Assembly: GCF_900564155.1 (NCBI RefSeq)
Contig: NZ_LS999839.1
Span: forward strand, 2,539,097 to 2,603,096
Direction: 5' to 3'
DNA: 64,000 nt
DNA from: Pedobacter schmidteae
GTDB taxonomy: Bacteria; Bacteroidota; Bacteroidia; Sphingobacteriales; Sphingobacteriaceae
Shown: piece after piece, positions 51,973 through 62,505 of the stretch
How positions within the stretch are numbered: position 1 is the stretch's first letter
Layout of the letters: each line of letters begins with the position of its first letter
The notes under the pieces: model-generated
Databases searched by the model: none
What the model was told of the DNA's origin: nothing
What the model saw: the letters and a program-made list of their open reading frames with translations, nothing else
Made by a program: the position numbers and the translations under genes

Positions 51973-53166
51973 ATGAGAACAATTGATCAATGCAATTTCA
52001 AGGATAAAAAGGCTTTAGTGCGGGTGGATTTTAACGTCCCTTTGGATAAAGATTTTAACATTACGGATGATAAAAGAATGCGTGCAGCATTGCCTACTAT
52101 CAATAAAATATTGAATGACGGTGGTGCGGTGATCCTGATGTCTCATTTGGGGCGACCGAAAGGCGGGCCTGAAGATAAATACTCTTTGAAGCATATTCTA
52201 GGCGACTTGTCGAGGATGCTTGATCTGGAAGTGAAATTTGCGAATGACTGTGTGGGCGCTGAAGCAGTGGAAAAAGCAAAAAACCTGGTACCTGGTCAGG
52301 TTTTATTGTTAGAGAATCTAAGATTTTATGCCGAAGAAGAAAAAGGTGATCGTGATTTTGCCGAAAAATTGGCAAAATTGGGTAATGTATATGTAAATGA
52401 TGCTTTTGGAACAGCGCACCGTGCACATGCATCTACAGCTATTGTTGCTGAGTTTTTTCCTGCGGAAAAATATTTCGGCTATCTAATGGCTGAGGAATTG
52501 AAAAATGCTGAAAAGGTAAACCATGGTGCGGATAAACCTTTTACAGCTATTATGGGTGGCGCTAAGGTGTCGGACAAAATATTGCTGATTGAAAGCTTAT
52601 TGGAAAAAGTAGATAACCTGATCATTGGTGGCGGTATGGCTTATACTTTTGCTAAAGCCGCTGGTGGCGAGATTGGTACTTCGTTATTGGAGGAAGATAG
52701 AATGGCCTTGTGTTTGGAATTGGTAGAGAAAGCTAAAGCAAAAGGAGTAAACCTGTATTTGCCATTGGATACTGTTATTGCAGATAAGTTTGACAATGAG
52801 GCAAATAAAGGGACGGTTGATACGGGTGCAATTCCTGCGGATTGGATGGGATTGGATATTGGTCCTAAGACAATTGAATTGTTTTCAAAAGTGATTGCCG
52901 GTTCTAAAACATTGCTTTGGAATGGTCCGATGGGGGTGTTTGAGATGGCGAATTTTGAGCAGGGCACGCGTGCAATTGCGGATGCCGTTGTAGCGGCTAC
53001 TCAGCAAAATGGTGCTTTCTCTTTAATTGGTGGTGGCGATTCTGCTGCGGCGATTGCCAAATTTAATTTAGAGGACAAGGTGAGTTATGTTTCTACCGGT
53101 GGTGGAGCCTTGCTTGAATATATGGAAGGTAAGGAGTTGCCTGGTGTTAAGGCAATTAATGACTAA
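51973..53166 (+). CDS. pgk: Phosphoglycerate kinase
   Basis: The 397-residue enzyme has the substrate-binding start [34 protein letters not shown] and [15 protein letters not shown], the hinge MGGAKVSDK, and the nucleotide-binding C-terminal half ([19 protein letters not shown]). It transfers phosphate from 1,3-bisphosphoglycerate to ADP, the step after GAPDH. It is the last gene of the gap-GNAT-pgk unit; a strong terminator follows. Confidence 0.98.
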   Translation: MRTIDQCNFKDKKALVRVDFNVPLDKDFNITDDKRMRAALPTINKILNDGGAVILMSHLGRPKGGPEDKYSLKHILGDLSRMLDLEVKFANDCVGAEAVEKAKNLVPGQVLLLENLRFYAEEEKGDRDFAEKLAKLGNVYVNDAFGTAHRAHASTAIVAEFFPAEKYFGYLMAEELKNAEKVNHGADKPFTAIMGGAKVSDKILLIESLLEKVDNLIIGGGMAYTFAKAAGGEIGTSLLEEDRMALCLELVEKAKAKGVNLYLPLDTVIADKFDNEANKGTVDTGAIPADWMGLDIGPKTIELFSKVIAGSKTLLWNGPMGVFEMANFEQGTRAIADAVVAATQQNGAFSLIGGGDSAAAIAKFNLEDKVSYVSTGGGALLEYMEGKELPGVKAIND

Positions 53167-53186
53167 AGTTTAGCTTATTTTTTAGG

Positions 53187-53216
53187 ACAGGCGTTTCGTT
53201 TTTGCGAAACGCCTGT
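53187..53216 (+). terminator. Rho-independent terminator after pgk
   Basis: A perfect 12-bp stem ACAGGCGTTTCG (53187-53198) / CGAAACGCCTGT (53205-53216) with a 6-base T/G loop is followed by TTTGTTT. It separates the glycolytic unit from the dcw cluster. Confidence 0.88.
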
Positions 53217-53296
53217 TTTGTTTACCACCACATTTTCTGCGTTTTTAAGGGTTTAAAGGCGTAAAATTGTTGGTATGAATTATGTTGATAATTTTT

Positions 53297-53326
53297 TGTG
53301 GTAGAATGTGGTAAAAAGTGGTAGAA
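53297..53326 (+). promoter_or_regulatory. Three 10-bp direct repeats, probable MraZ binding site
   Basis: GTGGTA recurs at 53298, 53308 and 53318 in tGTGGTAGAA, tGTGGTAAAA and aGTGGTAGAA, exactly 10 bases apart, 41-70 bases before the mraZ start. MraZ proteins bind arrays of short GTG-containing repeats in front of their own operon, so autoregulation of the whole dcw cluster is likely. A TATTTTTA stretch at 53332-53339 downstream of the array could be the -7 element. An inverted GTGGTAAA copy lies at 53221-53232. Confidence 0.75.
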
Positions 53327-53366
53327 ATATCTATTTTTACACTACATAAAAAGTGCACATATAAAA

Positions 53367-53840
53367 ATGGTTCAACTGTTAGGAGAATTTGATTGTAAAT
53401 TGGATGCGAAAGGCCGCTTGATGGTTCCTTCGAATCTGAAAAAACAATTGCCTAATGTTGAGGATGAGGGACTTGTGATAAACCGCGGTTTTGAGAAGCA
53501 TTTGGTGCTTTATCCAAAAAAAGTGTGGGAAAGCATGGTGGAGGAGATGAGTAAGTTGAACCAGTACGAACCAAAAACCAGAGCGTTTGTTCGTTATTTT
53601 ACCCGCGGTGCGACATATTTAGCGCTTGATGCGACCGGAAGGGTGAATTTACCTAAGTCTTTATTGGAATCTGTGGGCATTGAAATCAGTGACGATCTGG
53701 TGTTGGCTTGTCAGATTGATAAGGTGGAGGTTTGGTCTAAGAAAGCTTATGAAGCTTTGTTTGATGACGAGCCTGAAGATTTTGCAATTCTTGCCCAGGA
53801 AGTGATGGGTAATAAAAACAGGAGGGGTGATGGAGAGTAA
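53367..53840 (+). CDS. mraZ: MraZ, transcriptional regulator of the dcw cluster
   Basis: The 157-residue protein has two SpoVT/AbrB-like swapped-hairpin repeats, each with a DxxGR-type signature: GEFDCKLDAKGRLMVPSNL (from about residue 5) and YLALDATGRVNLPKSLLE (about 80-97). MraZ forms a ring-shaped oligomer that binds repeats upstream of its own gene. The 10-bp repeats at 53297-53326 are the obvious target. It heads the cluster and its end overlaps the rsmH start. Confidence 0.96.
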   Translation: MVQLLGEFDCKLDAKGRLMVPSNLKKQLPNVEDEGLVINRGFEKHLVLYPKKVWESMVEEMSKLNQYEPKTRAFVRYFTRGATYLALDATGRVNLPKSLLESVGIEISDDLVLACQIDKVEVWSKKAYEALFDDEPEDFAILAQEVMGNKNRRGDGE

Positions 53841-54735
53841 TTATCATGTTCCTGTTTTGTTGAAAGAATGTATGGAGGGTTTAAATATTAAGCCTGATGG
53901 AGTATATGTGGATGTGACTTTTGGTGGTGGCGGACATTCTCGTGAGATACTTAAAAAATTGGGTAAGGATGGTGTGTTGATTGCTTTTGATCAGGATCCT
54001 GATGCGCAAAGAAATAAAATTGACGACCCACGTTTTCATTTTGTAGATCAGAATTTTGCTTTTCTTAAAAATAATCTCCGTTTGCTGGGTTTTAAAGCTG
54101 TAGATGGTATTTTGGCTGATTTAGGCGTTTCTTCTCATCAGTTTAATGAGCCGGAAAGGGGGTTTTCTACCCGTTTTGATGCGGCGTTGGATATGCGGAT
54201 GGATAAGCAGGGTGCGCTTACTGCTGCTGATGTTTTGAATACTTATTCGGAAGATCAGTTGCATAAAATATTTGGTATATACGGAGAGGTTAAAAATGCG
54301 AAGTCTTTGGCAAGGGCAATTGTGACTGGGCGTGTTGATCGGCCAGTTTTGACACTCGTTGATTTTAAAGCGGTTGCTGCTGCTTATATTCCGAAAGGTA
54401 AGGAGCATAAATATATGGCGCAGGTTTTTCAGGCTTTGCGTATTGAGGTAAATGCAGAGATGAAGGTGCTGGAGGATTTTTTGGTGCAGACTGCAGATGT
54501 TATAAAGAGTGGTGGTCGTTTGGTGGTGATGTCTTATCACTCGCTGGAGGACAGGCCAGTTAAGAATTTTATCGCAAAGGGAAAGTTTAGAGGTGAGGTG
54601 GATAAGGATTTTTTCGGTAATGAGCAAAAGCCTTTTAAGGTGATTACCAGAAAGGCTATTGTGGCGGATGAGTTGGAGTTGCAACAGAATAGCCGGGCAA
54701 GGAGTGCCAAATTAAGAGTGGGGGAAAAGATATGA
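53830..54735 (+). CDS. rsmH: 16S rRNA (cytosine(1402)-N(4))-methyltransferase
   Basis: The 301-residue enzyme has YHVPVLLKECMEGL, the SAM-binding motif YVDVTFGGGGHSREIL, LADLGVSSHQFNEPERGFS and the C-terminal VMSYHSLEDRPVKNFI. It methylates C1402 of 16S rRNA. ATG 53830 is chosen over GTG 53827 because a GGAGGGG sequence lies just upstream; the gene overlaps mraZ by 11 bases, so translation is coupled. The ftsL-like gene starts within its last four bases. Confidence 0.96.
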   Translation: MESNYHVPVLLKECMEGLNIKPDGVYVDVTFGGGGHSREILKKLGKDGVLIAFDQDPDAQRNKIDDPRFHFVDQNFAFLKNNLRLLGFKAVDGILADLGVSSHQFNEPERGFSTRFDAALDMRMDKQGALTAADVLNTYSEDQLHKIFGIYGEVKNAKSLARAIVTGRVDRPVLTLVDFKAVAAAYIPKGKEHKYMAQVFQALRIEVNAEMKVLEDFLVQTADVIKSGGRLVVMSYHSLEDRPVKNFIAKGKFRGEVDKDFFGNEQKPFKVITRKAIVADELELQQNSRARSAKLRVGEKI

Positions 54736-55157
54736 ACAACAGGTTTAGAGAGCGCATCGAAGAGGAGCCGGAATTAGAGGAGGAGGAAGTAGCGCCTAAG
54801 CTAAAATCTAAACCTAAAACTGAGGCGACGGAGAGTGGTAATGCTTTTTTTAAAAAGCTGTTTACCGAAGGAGTGGTAAGTAAAGAGGCTGCAACGGAGA
54901 TGTTGCCGTTTTTGATATTTATTTCGGTTTTGTGTATGCTGTATATCGCGAACAGTCATATGGCAGTGAAGAATATCAGAAATATTGACAAGTTAAATAA
55001 AGAAGTAAAAGAGCTGAGTTGGGAATATAAATCGCTGAAGGCTGACCTGATGTTTAAGAGTAAGTTGACGGAAGTAGCAAAGAAAGTAGATACGTTGGGG
55101 ATTAAGGAACTGACTGAGCCGCCTAAAAAAATTGTAATAAACAGTAATGAATATTAG
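54732..55157 (+). CDS. FtsL-like division protein
   Basis: The 141-residue protein has an acidic and basic N-terminal cytoplasmic tail (EEEPELEEEEVAPKLKSKPK), one membrane helix (about 58-75, MLPFLIFISVLCMLYIANSH) and a short periplasmic coiled coil (NIDKLNKEVKELSWEYKSLK). It matches FtsL in topology, size and position, between rsmH and ftsI, but sequence conservation in this family is weak. FtsL recruits FtsI/FtsW with FtsB and FtsQ. It overlaps rsmH by four and ftsI by 11 bases. Confidence 0.82.
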   Translation: MNNRFRERIEEEPELEEEEVAPKLKSKPKTEATESGNAFFKKLFTEGVVSKEAATEMLPFLIFISVLCMLYIANSHMAVKNIRNIDKLNKEVKELSWEYKSLKADLMFKSKLTEVAKKVDTLGIKELTEPPKKIVINSNEY

Positions 55158-57249
55158 AGATAACATATTGTTGCGTGTTTATCTGGCTTTCGGCCTGATT
55201 GTACTGCTTGCCGTGGCGGTATTGGTCAGGTTATGCGATGTACAGTTTGTGGAGGGACATAAATGGCGTGCCATGGCCGATAGTCTCTCTACAAAGTATA
55301 TCAATATTGAAGCTGCCAGGGGGAATATTTATTCGGTAGATGGTAGTCTGCTGGCTACTTCTATTCCTGAGTATGAATTGAGGATGGATATGTATGCCGG
55401 TGGGATTCAGGATAATGATGTTTTTAATGAAAAGGTAGATTCGCTGGCTTTCAAATTGTCGCAGTTCTTTAGAGATAAAAGTCCGAAAGAATATTCCCGT
55501 TATCTGCGCGCAGCGAGGAGAGATAGCGTGCGTTATTTGCTGATTAAGCGTAAGGTGGGGTATCAGGAGTTGAAAACCATCCGCACTTTTCCTTTATACA
55601 ATATTGGTAAATATACCGGCGGACTGATTGCTGTGCAGCAAAATAAAAGGATCAGGCCGTTTAAGTTTCTGGCAGCTAGAACTATTGGTTACAAGAATGA
55701 AAATGTTGCCAATGGGGTTGGTTTGGAAGGTGCTTATGGCTCTTATATCAATGGTGAAAGTGGTAAAAGGTTAGTTCAGCGTATTTCGGGAGGTGTTTGG
55801 ATGCCTGTAAATGACGAGGCTGAGGTGGCGCCGAAAGAAGGAGCTGATATTATTTCGACCATTGACATTAATATGCAGGATCTGGTGCAGAGTGCGTTGG
55901 AGAAGCAGTTGAAAATTAGTGATGCAGATCATGGTACGGTGATTTTGATGGAAGTGAACACTGGTGAGGTAAGGGCGGTGGCCAATTATACCCGGGTAAG
56001 TGAGGGTGTATATGAAGAGAAATTTAATTATGCGATAGGTGGTAGTCAGGATCCTGGCTCAACCTTTAAGCTGGCTTCGTACATGGCTTTGCTGGAAGAT
56101 AAAAAGATAGATACCAATACGATGGTGGCTACCGGTGACGGAACCTACAGGATTCCGGGACATACGATTAAGGATTCGCATGGTGGAATTGGTACGGTTA
56201 CGGTAATGAAGGCATTTGAGCAATCGGCAAATACAGCGGTTGCTAAACTGGTTAATATGCACTATCAGGATAACCCTTCGCAGTTTACTGATCATCTGTA
56301 CGATATCCATATGAACGAAAAGTTGGACCTGCAGATTCCGGGAGAAGCGAAACCGGTCATTAAAAATCCTTCTTTTAAAAGCTGGAACAAAAATATGACG
56401 CTGCCTCAGATGGCATACGGTTATGAGATGCAGATTACGCCGTTGCAAATGCTTGCATTTTATAATGCGGTTGCCAACAACGGGAAATATATAGCGCCTC
56501 TTTTTGTAAAAGAGATCAGACGTTTGGGTAATCCGATTGAACAGTATCAGGCAAGGGTGATTAAGGATGAGATTTGTTCGCCTAAAACACTGAAAAAACT
56601 GCAGGCGATGTTGGAAAATGTGGTTACGCAAGGTACCGGTAAGCTTATGGGGTCGCCATTGTACCGGGTTGCCGGTAAAACGGGTACAGCCCAGGTAGCA
56701 GATGGAAACAGAGGTTACAAAGGTAAACGAAGCTATCAGGCTTCTTTCTGTGGATATTTTCCGGCTGATAAACCGAAATATTCCATTATCGTCTCTATCA
56801 ACGGGCCAAAAAATGGTTATTACGGTGCAACGGTGGCCGGACCGGTATTTAAAGAGATTGCAGATCGCATTTATGCCAGTGACATGGAAATGTATAACAA
56901 CATTCCTGAACGGTTGGTAGGTAACACAATTAAGCCTGAAGCTAAAGCCGGACAAAGTAAAGCACTTAAACGCGTGTATAATGCCTTGGGTATAAAAGCA
57001 CTTTATGCTGCTAAATCTGATTACTTCAATAGTGTAGATACCAGTAATGGTATTGTATATGAGGATTTTAATGCCGTAAAAGGGGTGATGCCTAATGTAA
57101 ATGGGATGGGTTTAAAAGATGCCTTATTCCTTTTGGGGAATGTAGGTTTAAAAACCCGGATAAAGGGAAGCGGAAAGGTAATCAATCAATCGATTGCTGC
57201 CGGAAGTAAAATAGGAAAAGGATTGTCGGTACAAATAGAATTACAATAA
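55147..57249 (+). CDS. ftsI: Septal peptidoglycan transpeptidase, FtsI/PBP3, with PASTA domain
   Basis: The 700-residue protein has an N-terminal membrane anchor (about 8-30), a PBP dimerisation domain (from about 55, AARGNIYSVDGSLLATSIPE) and a transpeptidase domain with S305-x-x-K308 (GSTFKLA), S360-A-N362 and K511-T-G513 (VAGKTGTAQ). It ends in one PASTA domain (about 635-700, VMPNVNGMGLKDALFLLGNV). It cross-links septal peptidoglycan with FtsW. It is larger than proteobacterial FtsI because of the PASTA domain. Its start lies inside ftsL and murE starts two bases after its stop. Confidence 0.96.
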   Translation: MNIRDNILLRVYLAFGLIVLLAVAVLVRLCDVQFVEGHKWRAMADSLSTKYINIEAARGNIYSVDGSLLATSIPEYELRMDMYAGGIQDNDVFNEKVDSLAFKLSQFFRDKSPKEYSRYLRAARRDSVRYLLIKRKVGYQELKTIRTFPLYNIGKYTGGLIAVQQNKRIRPFKFLAARTIGYKNENVANGVGLEGAYGSYINGESGKRLVQRISGGVWMPVNDEAEVAPKEGADIISTIDINMQDLVQSALEKQLKISDADHGTVILMEVNTGEVRAVANYTRVSEGVYEEKFNYAIGGSQDPGSTFKLASYMALLEDKKIDTNTMVATGDGTYRIPGHTIKDSHGGIGTVTVMKAFEQSANTAVAKLVNMHYQDNPSQFTDHLYDIHMNEKLDLQIPGEAKPVIKNPSFKSWNKNMTLPQMAYGYEMQITPLQMLAFYNAVANNGKYIAPLFVKEIRRLGNPIEQYQARVIKDEICSPKTLKKLQAMLENVVTQGTGKLMGSPLYRVAGKTGTAQVADGNRGYKGKRSYQASFCGYFPADKPKYSIIVSINGPKNGYYGATVAGPVFKEIADRIYASDMEMYNNIPERLVGNTIKPEAKAGQSKALKRVYNALGIKALYAAKSDYFNSVDTSNGIVYEDFNAVKGVMPNVNGMGLKDALFLLGNVGLKTRIKGSGKVINQSIAAGSKIGKGLSVQIELQ

Positions 57250-57250
57250 G

Positions 57251-58705
57251 ATGCAACTGCAGGATGTTTTATATGGGATAACGATTACCAGCCTGGTTGG
57301 GCAAAGCAACAGGGAGGTGAGTGCATTGGTGTTTGATTCACGTCAGGCAACTGCTGGTGCTATATTTTTTGCCATTAAAGGTACTCTATCCGATGGTCAT
57401 GCTTATATAGGTAACGTAATTACGGCAGGTGTGCAGGTAGTTGTTTGTGAGCAGATTCCGGACCAAACCATGGCTGATGTGACTTATATTGTGGTAGATA
57501 ACAGTTCGGTGGCTTTGGGTAAGATGGCTGCTAATTTTTACGGTAATCCATCGGCTAAATTGCAGCTTGTAGGCATTACAGGTACAAACGGTAAAACTAC
57601 CATTGCTACGTTATTATTTAAGCTGTTTAGGTCGCTAGGCTATAAGGTGGGCTTGATTTCTACCGTGGACAACCACATTAATGATAAGGTGGTACCTGCT
57701 ACGCATACCACGCCAAATCCGGTTGCGCTGAATATGCTTCTACAGGATATGGTGGATGCGGCGTGTGATTATTGCTTTATGGAAGTAAGTTCGCATGCGG
57801 TTGTGCAGCACCGGATTGAAGGTTTGAGTTTTGCCGGTGGTGTATTTTCTAATATCACGCATGATCATCTTGATTTCCATAAAACATTTGACAATTATAT
57901 TAAAGCCAAAAAGGCATTTTTTGATGGTTTGCCAACTTCGGCCTTTGCGCTGACCAATCTGGATGATAAAAACGGTATGGTGATGTTGCAAAATACTAAA
58001 GCGGTTAAAAAGACCTATGCTTTGAAGCAACTGGCTGATTTTAAAGCAAAAATAATTGAAAATAGCTTTAATGGTTTGCATCTGGAGGTGGATCAGGCTG
58101 ATGTTTTCTTTAAGCTGGTGGGTTCATTTAACGCCTACAATTTATTGGCGGTTTATGGTACTGCCTTGTTGTTGGATCAGGACCAATTAACAGTGTTGAC
58201 TACCCTTAGTAACTTAACCGGAGCTGAGGGAAGATTTGACTACATCGTTTCGAACGGTATTATCGGAATTGTGGATTATGCACATACGCCTGACGCGGTT
58301 CAAAATGTGTTGAGCACCGTGCAGGACATTAGAAAAGGGACAGAACAGGTGATTACCATTATTGGATGCGGTGGAGATCGTGACAAAACTAAACGCCCGA
58401 TTATGGCCCAGGTGGCCTGTGACTGGAGTGATAAAGTGATTTTGACGTCAGATAATCCGAGGACGGAAAACCCGCAAACGATAGTAGAGGAAATGGAGAA
58501 GGGGGTGTCGCCCACAAACAGACGTAAGACTTTGAGTATAGTAGATAGAAGAGAAGCGATAAAAACAGCTTGCCATTTGGCTAAGCCAGGTGATATTATT
58601 TTGCTAGCCGGTAAAGGGCACGAAAAATACCAGGAGATAAATGGAGTGAGGTATCATTTTGATGATAAAGAAGTATTGATGGAACAATTAAACTTGATCA
58701 GCTAA
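57251..58705 (+). CDS. murE: UDP-MurNAc-tripeptide synthetase (meso-diaminopimelate-adding)
   Basis: The 484-residue Mur ligase has the N-terminal UDP-binding part ([20 protein letters not shown]), the ATP site GTNGKTT (111-117) and the C-terminal DNPRTENP (401-408), where DNPR is characteristic of enzymes adding meso-diaminopimelate rather than lysine. This implies a DAP-type peptidoglycan. It starts two bases after the ftsI stop and overlaps mraY by one base (TAATG). Confidence 0.97.
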   Translation: MQLQDVLYGITITSLVGQSNREVSALVFDSRQATAGAIFFAIKGTLSDGHAYIGNVITAGVQVVVCEQIPDQTMADVTYIVVDNSSVALGKMAANFYGNPSAKLQLVGITGTNGKTTIATLLFKLFRSLGYKVGLISTVDNHINDKVVPATHTTPNPVALNMLLQDMVDAACDYCFMEVSSHAVVQHRIEGLSFAGGVFSNITHDHLDFHKTFDNYIKAKKAFFDGLPTSAFALTNLDDKNGMVMLQNTKAVKKTYALKQLADFKAKIIENSFNGLHLEVDQADVFFKLVGSFNAYNLLAVYGTALLLDQDQLTVLTTLSNLTGAEGRFDYIVSNGIIGIVDYAHTPDAVQNVLSTVQDIRKGTEQVITIIGCGGDRDKTKRPIMAQVACDWSDKVILTSDNPRTENPQTIVEEMEKGVSPTNRRKTLSIVDRREAIKTACHLAKPGDIILLAGKGHEKYQEINGVRYHFDDKEVLMEQLNLIS

Positions 58706-59952
58706 TGTTATATTATTTATTCGAATATCTGAATCAGCACTATGATTTCCCCGGATTGAGGTTGTTTCAATACATCACTTTCCGCACCTCGCTGGCGGTG
58801 ATTATTTCTCTTATCATTACTACCGTTTATGGTCGCAGGTTAATCAACTATCTGCAAAAAATGCAGGTGGGAGAGACGGTACGGAACCTGGGACTGGAAG
58901 GGCAGATGCAAAAGCAGGGGACACCTACTATGGGTGGAATTATTATTTTGCTGGGTATTTTGGTGCCTACTTTGTTACTGGCCAACCTGACCAATGTATA
59001 TGTGATTTTAATGATTGTTACCACCATATGGATGGGGGTAATTGGTTTTGTGGACGATTATATTAAGGTATTCAGAAAAAATAAAGAAGGATTAGCCGGA
59101 AGGTTTAAGATTGTTGGGCAGGTTGGACTGGCTTTGATTATTGGCTGGACCATGTATTTTAATCCCAATATTGTAGTAAGGCAGACTGTAGATGAGGCTA
59201 GCGGGGCTAAAACTGCGGCACCTATGGTGTTAAGGCAAAAAGGAGAGAGTTTTTATTATACTCAGGATGTAAAGTCGACCTTAACCAACGTGCCTTTTTA
59301 CAAAAACAATGAGTTTGACTATGCCAAAGTGCTGAAATTTTTAGGGCCAGGTTATGAAAAATATGCTTTTTTAGTGTTTCTGGCCTTTACCGTCTTCATC
59401 GTTACGGCAGTATCCAATGGTGCTAATATCACCGACGGAATAGACGGATTGGCTACGGGTACATCAGCCATAATTGGTATTACGCTGGGCTTGCTGGCCT
59501 ATGTTTCGGGTAATACGGTAATTGCGGACTACCTGAACATCATGTATATCCCCAATTCGGGCGAGCTAATGATTTTTGCGGGGGCTTTTGTGGGGGCTTG
59601 TGTCGGATTTTTATGGTACAACTCTTTCCCGGCCCAGGTTTTTATGGGCGATACCGGAAGTTTGGCCATTGGAGGTATTATTGCGGCTTTTGCTATTATG
59701 ATTCGTAAGGAGCTGCTGATCCCAATTTTATGTGGAATTTTCCTGATAGAGTTGGTCTCGGTAATTATGCAGGTTTCCTATTTTAAATACACCAAGAAAA
59801 AATTTGGTGAGGGTAGGCGGATATTTTTAATGTCGCCATTACATCACCACTACCAGAAAAAAGGATACCATGAAGCCAAAATTGTTACCCGCTTCTGGAT
59901 CATCGGTATTCTGCTGGCCATTATTACCATCATCACCCTAAAATTAAGATAA
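58705..59952 (+). CDS. mraY: Phospho-N-acetylmuramoyl-pentapeptide-transferase
   Basis: The 415-residue membrane enzyme has about ten membrane helices and the MraY motifs [48 protein letters not shown] and a histidine-rich [15 protein letters not shown]. It transfers the muramyl-pentapeptide to undecaprenyl phosphate, giving lipid I. It is about 50 residues longer than the E. coli enzyme because of an insertion at about 155-215, after VDDYIKV and before the next helix. Such insertions are common in Bacteroidetes. It overlaps both neighbours by one base. Confidence 0.97.
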   Translation: MLYYLFEYLNQHYDFPGLRLFQYITFRTSLAVIISLIITTVYGRRLINYLQKMQVGETVRNLGLEGQMQKQGTPTMGGIIILLGILVPTLLLANLTNVYVILMIVTTIWMGVIGFVDDYIKVFRKNKEGLAGRFKIVGQVGLALIIGWTMYFNPNIVVRQTVDEASGAKTAAPMVLRQKGESFYYTQDVKSTLTNVPFYKNNEFDYAKVLKFLGPGYEKYAFLVFLAFTVFIVTAVSNGANITDGIDGLATGTSAIIGITLGLLAYVSGNTVIADYLNIMYIPNSGELMIFAGAFVGACVGFLWYNSFPAQVFMGDTGSLAIGGIIAAFAIMIRKELLIPILCGIFLIELVSVIMQVSYFKYTKKKFGEGRRIFLMSPLHHHYQKKGYHEAKIVTRFWIIGILLAIITIITLKLR

Positions 59953-61295
59953 TGGAAAAACAGCGGATCGTAATTCTAGGTGGTGGAGAAAGTGGTGTAG
60001 GTGCGGCAATGCTGGCGCAGAAGCAAGGCTTTGACGTGTTTTTGTCGGATGCAGGACCAATTCCATCGCAGTATAAAGAGAAATTGCAGGAGTTGACTAT
60101 CGCGTTTGAAGAAAATCAACATAGCCAGGTGGAGATACTTAAGGCGGTTGAGGTGATCAAAAGTCCGGGTATACCCGACACGGCAGGTATTGTTAAGGAG
60201 ATTAAAGCACAGCAAATTCCTGTGGTATCTGAGATTGAATTTGCCAAACGGTATACCAGGGCAAAAACAATTTGCATTACAGGATCGAATGGTAAGACCA
60301 CTACAACAATGCTTACTTACCATATTTTAAAGAAAGCGGGGTTGAATGTGGGATTGGCCGGAAATATAGGTCATAGTTTTGCAGCACAGGTGGCTACCGC
60401 GGATTTTGATTGGTACGTGTTGGAGATATCCAGTTTTATGCTGGACGATATGTATGATTTTAAGGCCGACGTGGCAGTTTTATTAAATATAACGCCCGAT
60501 CATTTGGATCGCTATGATTATAAACTGGGTAAGTACGCTGCATCAAAAATGCGAATTACCCAAAACCAGACCAGTGATGATGTTTTTATCTACTGTGCTG
60601 ATGACGAGGAAACTTTAAAGGTGTTGAAAAGCACTAAAATAAATTCAACGGTATATCCCTTTTCTATCCGGAAAAAGATTGAGCAGGGGGCATATCTGGA
60701 AAGCAACAACATACACATCAATATAAACCTAAACGATTCACTAACCATGTCTATTACAGATTTAGCCCTGCAGGGAAAGCACAATATCTATAACTCTATG
60801 GCTTCGGGCATAGTAGCTAAAGTATTAGATATCAGAAATACTACTATACGTGAGAGTATGGGCGATTTTAAAAATATTGAGCATAGGTTGGAGCATGTAG
60901 CCAAGATATCAGGAGTGGATTACATTAACGATTCCAAAGCTACAAATGTGAATTCGACCTGGTATGCGCTGGAGAGTGTAAGTGCTGATGTAATCCTGAT
61001 TATGGGAGGAGTAGACAAAGGGAATGATTACGATATGTTGAAAGATATGGTGCGCCAGAAAGTTAGGGCAATTATATGTTTAGGTAAAGACAATAAGCGT
61101 ATTCACGAGGCTTTTGAAGAAGATGTGGAGATTATTGTGAACACGTTTTCGGCCCATGAGGCTGTTCAGGTGGCTTACCACCTGGCGAAAAAAGGTAATA
61201 CAGTACTATTATCACCTGCTTGCGCCAGTTTTGACCTGTTTAAAAATTATGAGGACCGCGGCAACCAGTTTAAGGCTGCTGTTAAAGAATTGTAG
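59952..61295 (+). CDS. murD: UDP-N-acetylmuramoylalanine--D-glutamate ligase
   Basis: The 447-residue Mur ligase has the N-terminal Rossmann-like motif VILGGGESGVGAAMLA, the ATP site TGSNGKTT (110-117), LEISSFMLDD, LNITPDHLDRYD, and the C-terminal NDSKATNVNSTWYALES and LLSPACASFDLFKNYEDRG. It adds D-glutamate to UDP-MurNAc-L-Ala. Its start overlaps the mraY stop by one base and ftsW follows after three bases. Confidence 0.97.
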   Translation: MEKQRIVILGGGESGVGAAMLAQKQGFDVFLSDAGPIPSQYKEKLQELTIAFEENQHSQVEILKAVEVIKSPGIPDTAGIVKEIKAQQIPVVSEIEFAKRYTRAKTICITGSNGKTTTTMLTYHILKKAGLNVGLAGNIGHSFAAQVATADFDWYVLEISSFMLDDMYDFKADVAVLLNITPDHLDRYDYKLGKYAASKMRITQNQTSDDVFIYCADDEETLKVLKSTKINSTVYPFSIRKKIEQGAYLESNNIHININLNDSLTMSITDLALQGKHNIYNSMASGIVAKVLDIRNTTIRESMGDFKNIEHRLEHVAKISGVDYINDSKATNVNSTWYALESVSADVILIMGGVDKGNDYDMLKDMVRQKVRAIICLGKDNKRIHEAFEEDVEIIVNTFSAHEAVQVAYHLAKKGNTVLLSPACASFDLFKNYEDRGNQFKAAVKEL

Positions 61296-61298
61296 ATT

Positions 61299-62465
61299 AT
61301 GATTGCAGTAAGTACGCTTTTAGACAAAACAAAAGGAGATCGCTGGATTTGGCTGATCATTGTCCTTTTGTCGCTGATTTCCATTCTTACCGTGTACAGT
61401 GCAACCGGGACTTATGCTTATAAGACGGGTAAAACTGTAGAGAAGATCTTGCTGACCAAGCACCTGATCTTTGTGGTAATGGGGATTGGTATGATCTATA
61501 TTGCGCATTTGCTTGACTATAAGTATTATGCAGGGATTTCTAAAGTGCTGATGATCATTACTATCCCTTTGCTGTTTTATACAGCTGTTTTTGGGGCTAA
61601 TATCAATGATGCTTCCCGTTGGGTAAAAATTCCTGTAATTGGTTTGACGTTTCAGACTTCAGATTTGGCCAAAATTGCGCTGATTACTTTTCTGGCCAGA
61701 ATGCTGACCAAAAAACAGGAAAATATTAAGGATGTTAAAAAGGCTTTTATTCCGATTATGGGATCGGTATGTGTGGTGTTTGTGTTGATTGCCTGGGCCA
61801 ACCTCTCAACCGCTTTGATGTTGTTTGGTGTAAGTATTTTGCTGTTGATTATTGGAAGAATCAGTATAAAACAAATTGCGATGGTATGTGCCGGTGGGGC
61901 CGTGCTGTTGTTGTTTATTGTGTTTTTGGGTCCAAGGGCGGCTACCTATAAATCGAGGGTAAATTCGTTTTTACACCCTGAAAAGCAGCATTCGGATAAA
62001 ACCTATCAGGCCGATCAATCGAAAATTGCATTGGCAACCGGTGGTGTATTTGGTAAGGGGCCGGGAAATAGTACGCAGCGTAATTTTTTACCTCACCCTT
62101 ATTCCGATTTTATTTTCGCAATTATAGTAGAGGAGTATGGATTGATTGGTGCGATAGCTGTGGTATTGTTATACCTGGTGTTGCTGTATCGATGTGTGCG
62201 AATTGTAACCCAAAGCCCGAAAGCCTTTGGGGCTTTATTGGCTGCCGGGTTAAGTTTTAGTCTGACTATACAGGCATTTGCGAACATGGCGGTTGCTGTG
62301 GGATTAGGGCCGGTAACAGGTGTTCCCTTGCCATTGGTGAGCATGGGAGGGACATCGATGATATTTACAAGTATAGCTTTTGGCATAATATTGAGTGTAA
62401 GTAGGGATGTGGAGGAGCAAGGGAGTAAAAAGGTAATTGTTGGTGAAATACCGGCAATGGCCTAA
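61299..62465 (+). CDS. ftsW: FtsW, SEDS peptidoglycan glycosyltransferase
   Basis: The 388-residue protein has about ten membrane helices and the SEDS signatures: VYSATGTYAYKTGKTVEKIL near the first loop, DASRWVKIPVIGLTFQTSDL, then the extracellular loop with HPYSDFIFAIIVEEYGLIGA and the C-terminal GVPLPLVSMGGTSMIFTSIA. It polymerises septal glycan strands together with FtsI. It sits between murD and murG, with 40 bases before the murG start. Confidence 0.96.
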   Translation: MIAVSTLLDKTKGDRWIWLIIVLLSLISILTVYSATGTYAYKTGKTVEKILLTKHLIFVVMGIGMIYIAHLLDYKYYAGISKVLMIITIPLLFYTAVFGANINDASRWVKIPVIGLTFQTSDLAKIALITFLARMLTKKQENIKDVKKAFIPIMGSVCVVFVLIAWANLSTALMLFGVSILLLIIGRISIKQIAMVCAGGAVLLLFIVFLGPRAATYKSRVNSFLHPEKQHSDKTYQADQSKIALATGGVFGKGPGNSTQRNFLPHPYSDFIFAIIVEEYGLIGAIAVVLLYLVLLYRCVRIVTQSPKAFGALLAAGLSFSLTIQAFANMAVAVGLGPVTGVPLPLVSMGGTSMIFTSIAFGIILSVSRDVEEQGSKKVIVGEIPAMA

Positions 62466-62505
62466 AGGAGCAAGGATAGAGGAGCAAAGATTAAAGAAAA
62501 AAAAG

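Noticed and set aside
56059..56955. 298-codon open frame on the minus strand opposite ftsI
   Set aside because: Its translation has no recognisable domain, it is fully antisense to a well-supported essential gene, and composition follows from the ftsI codon pattern.
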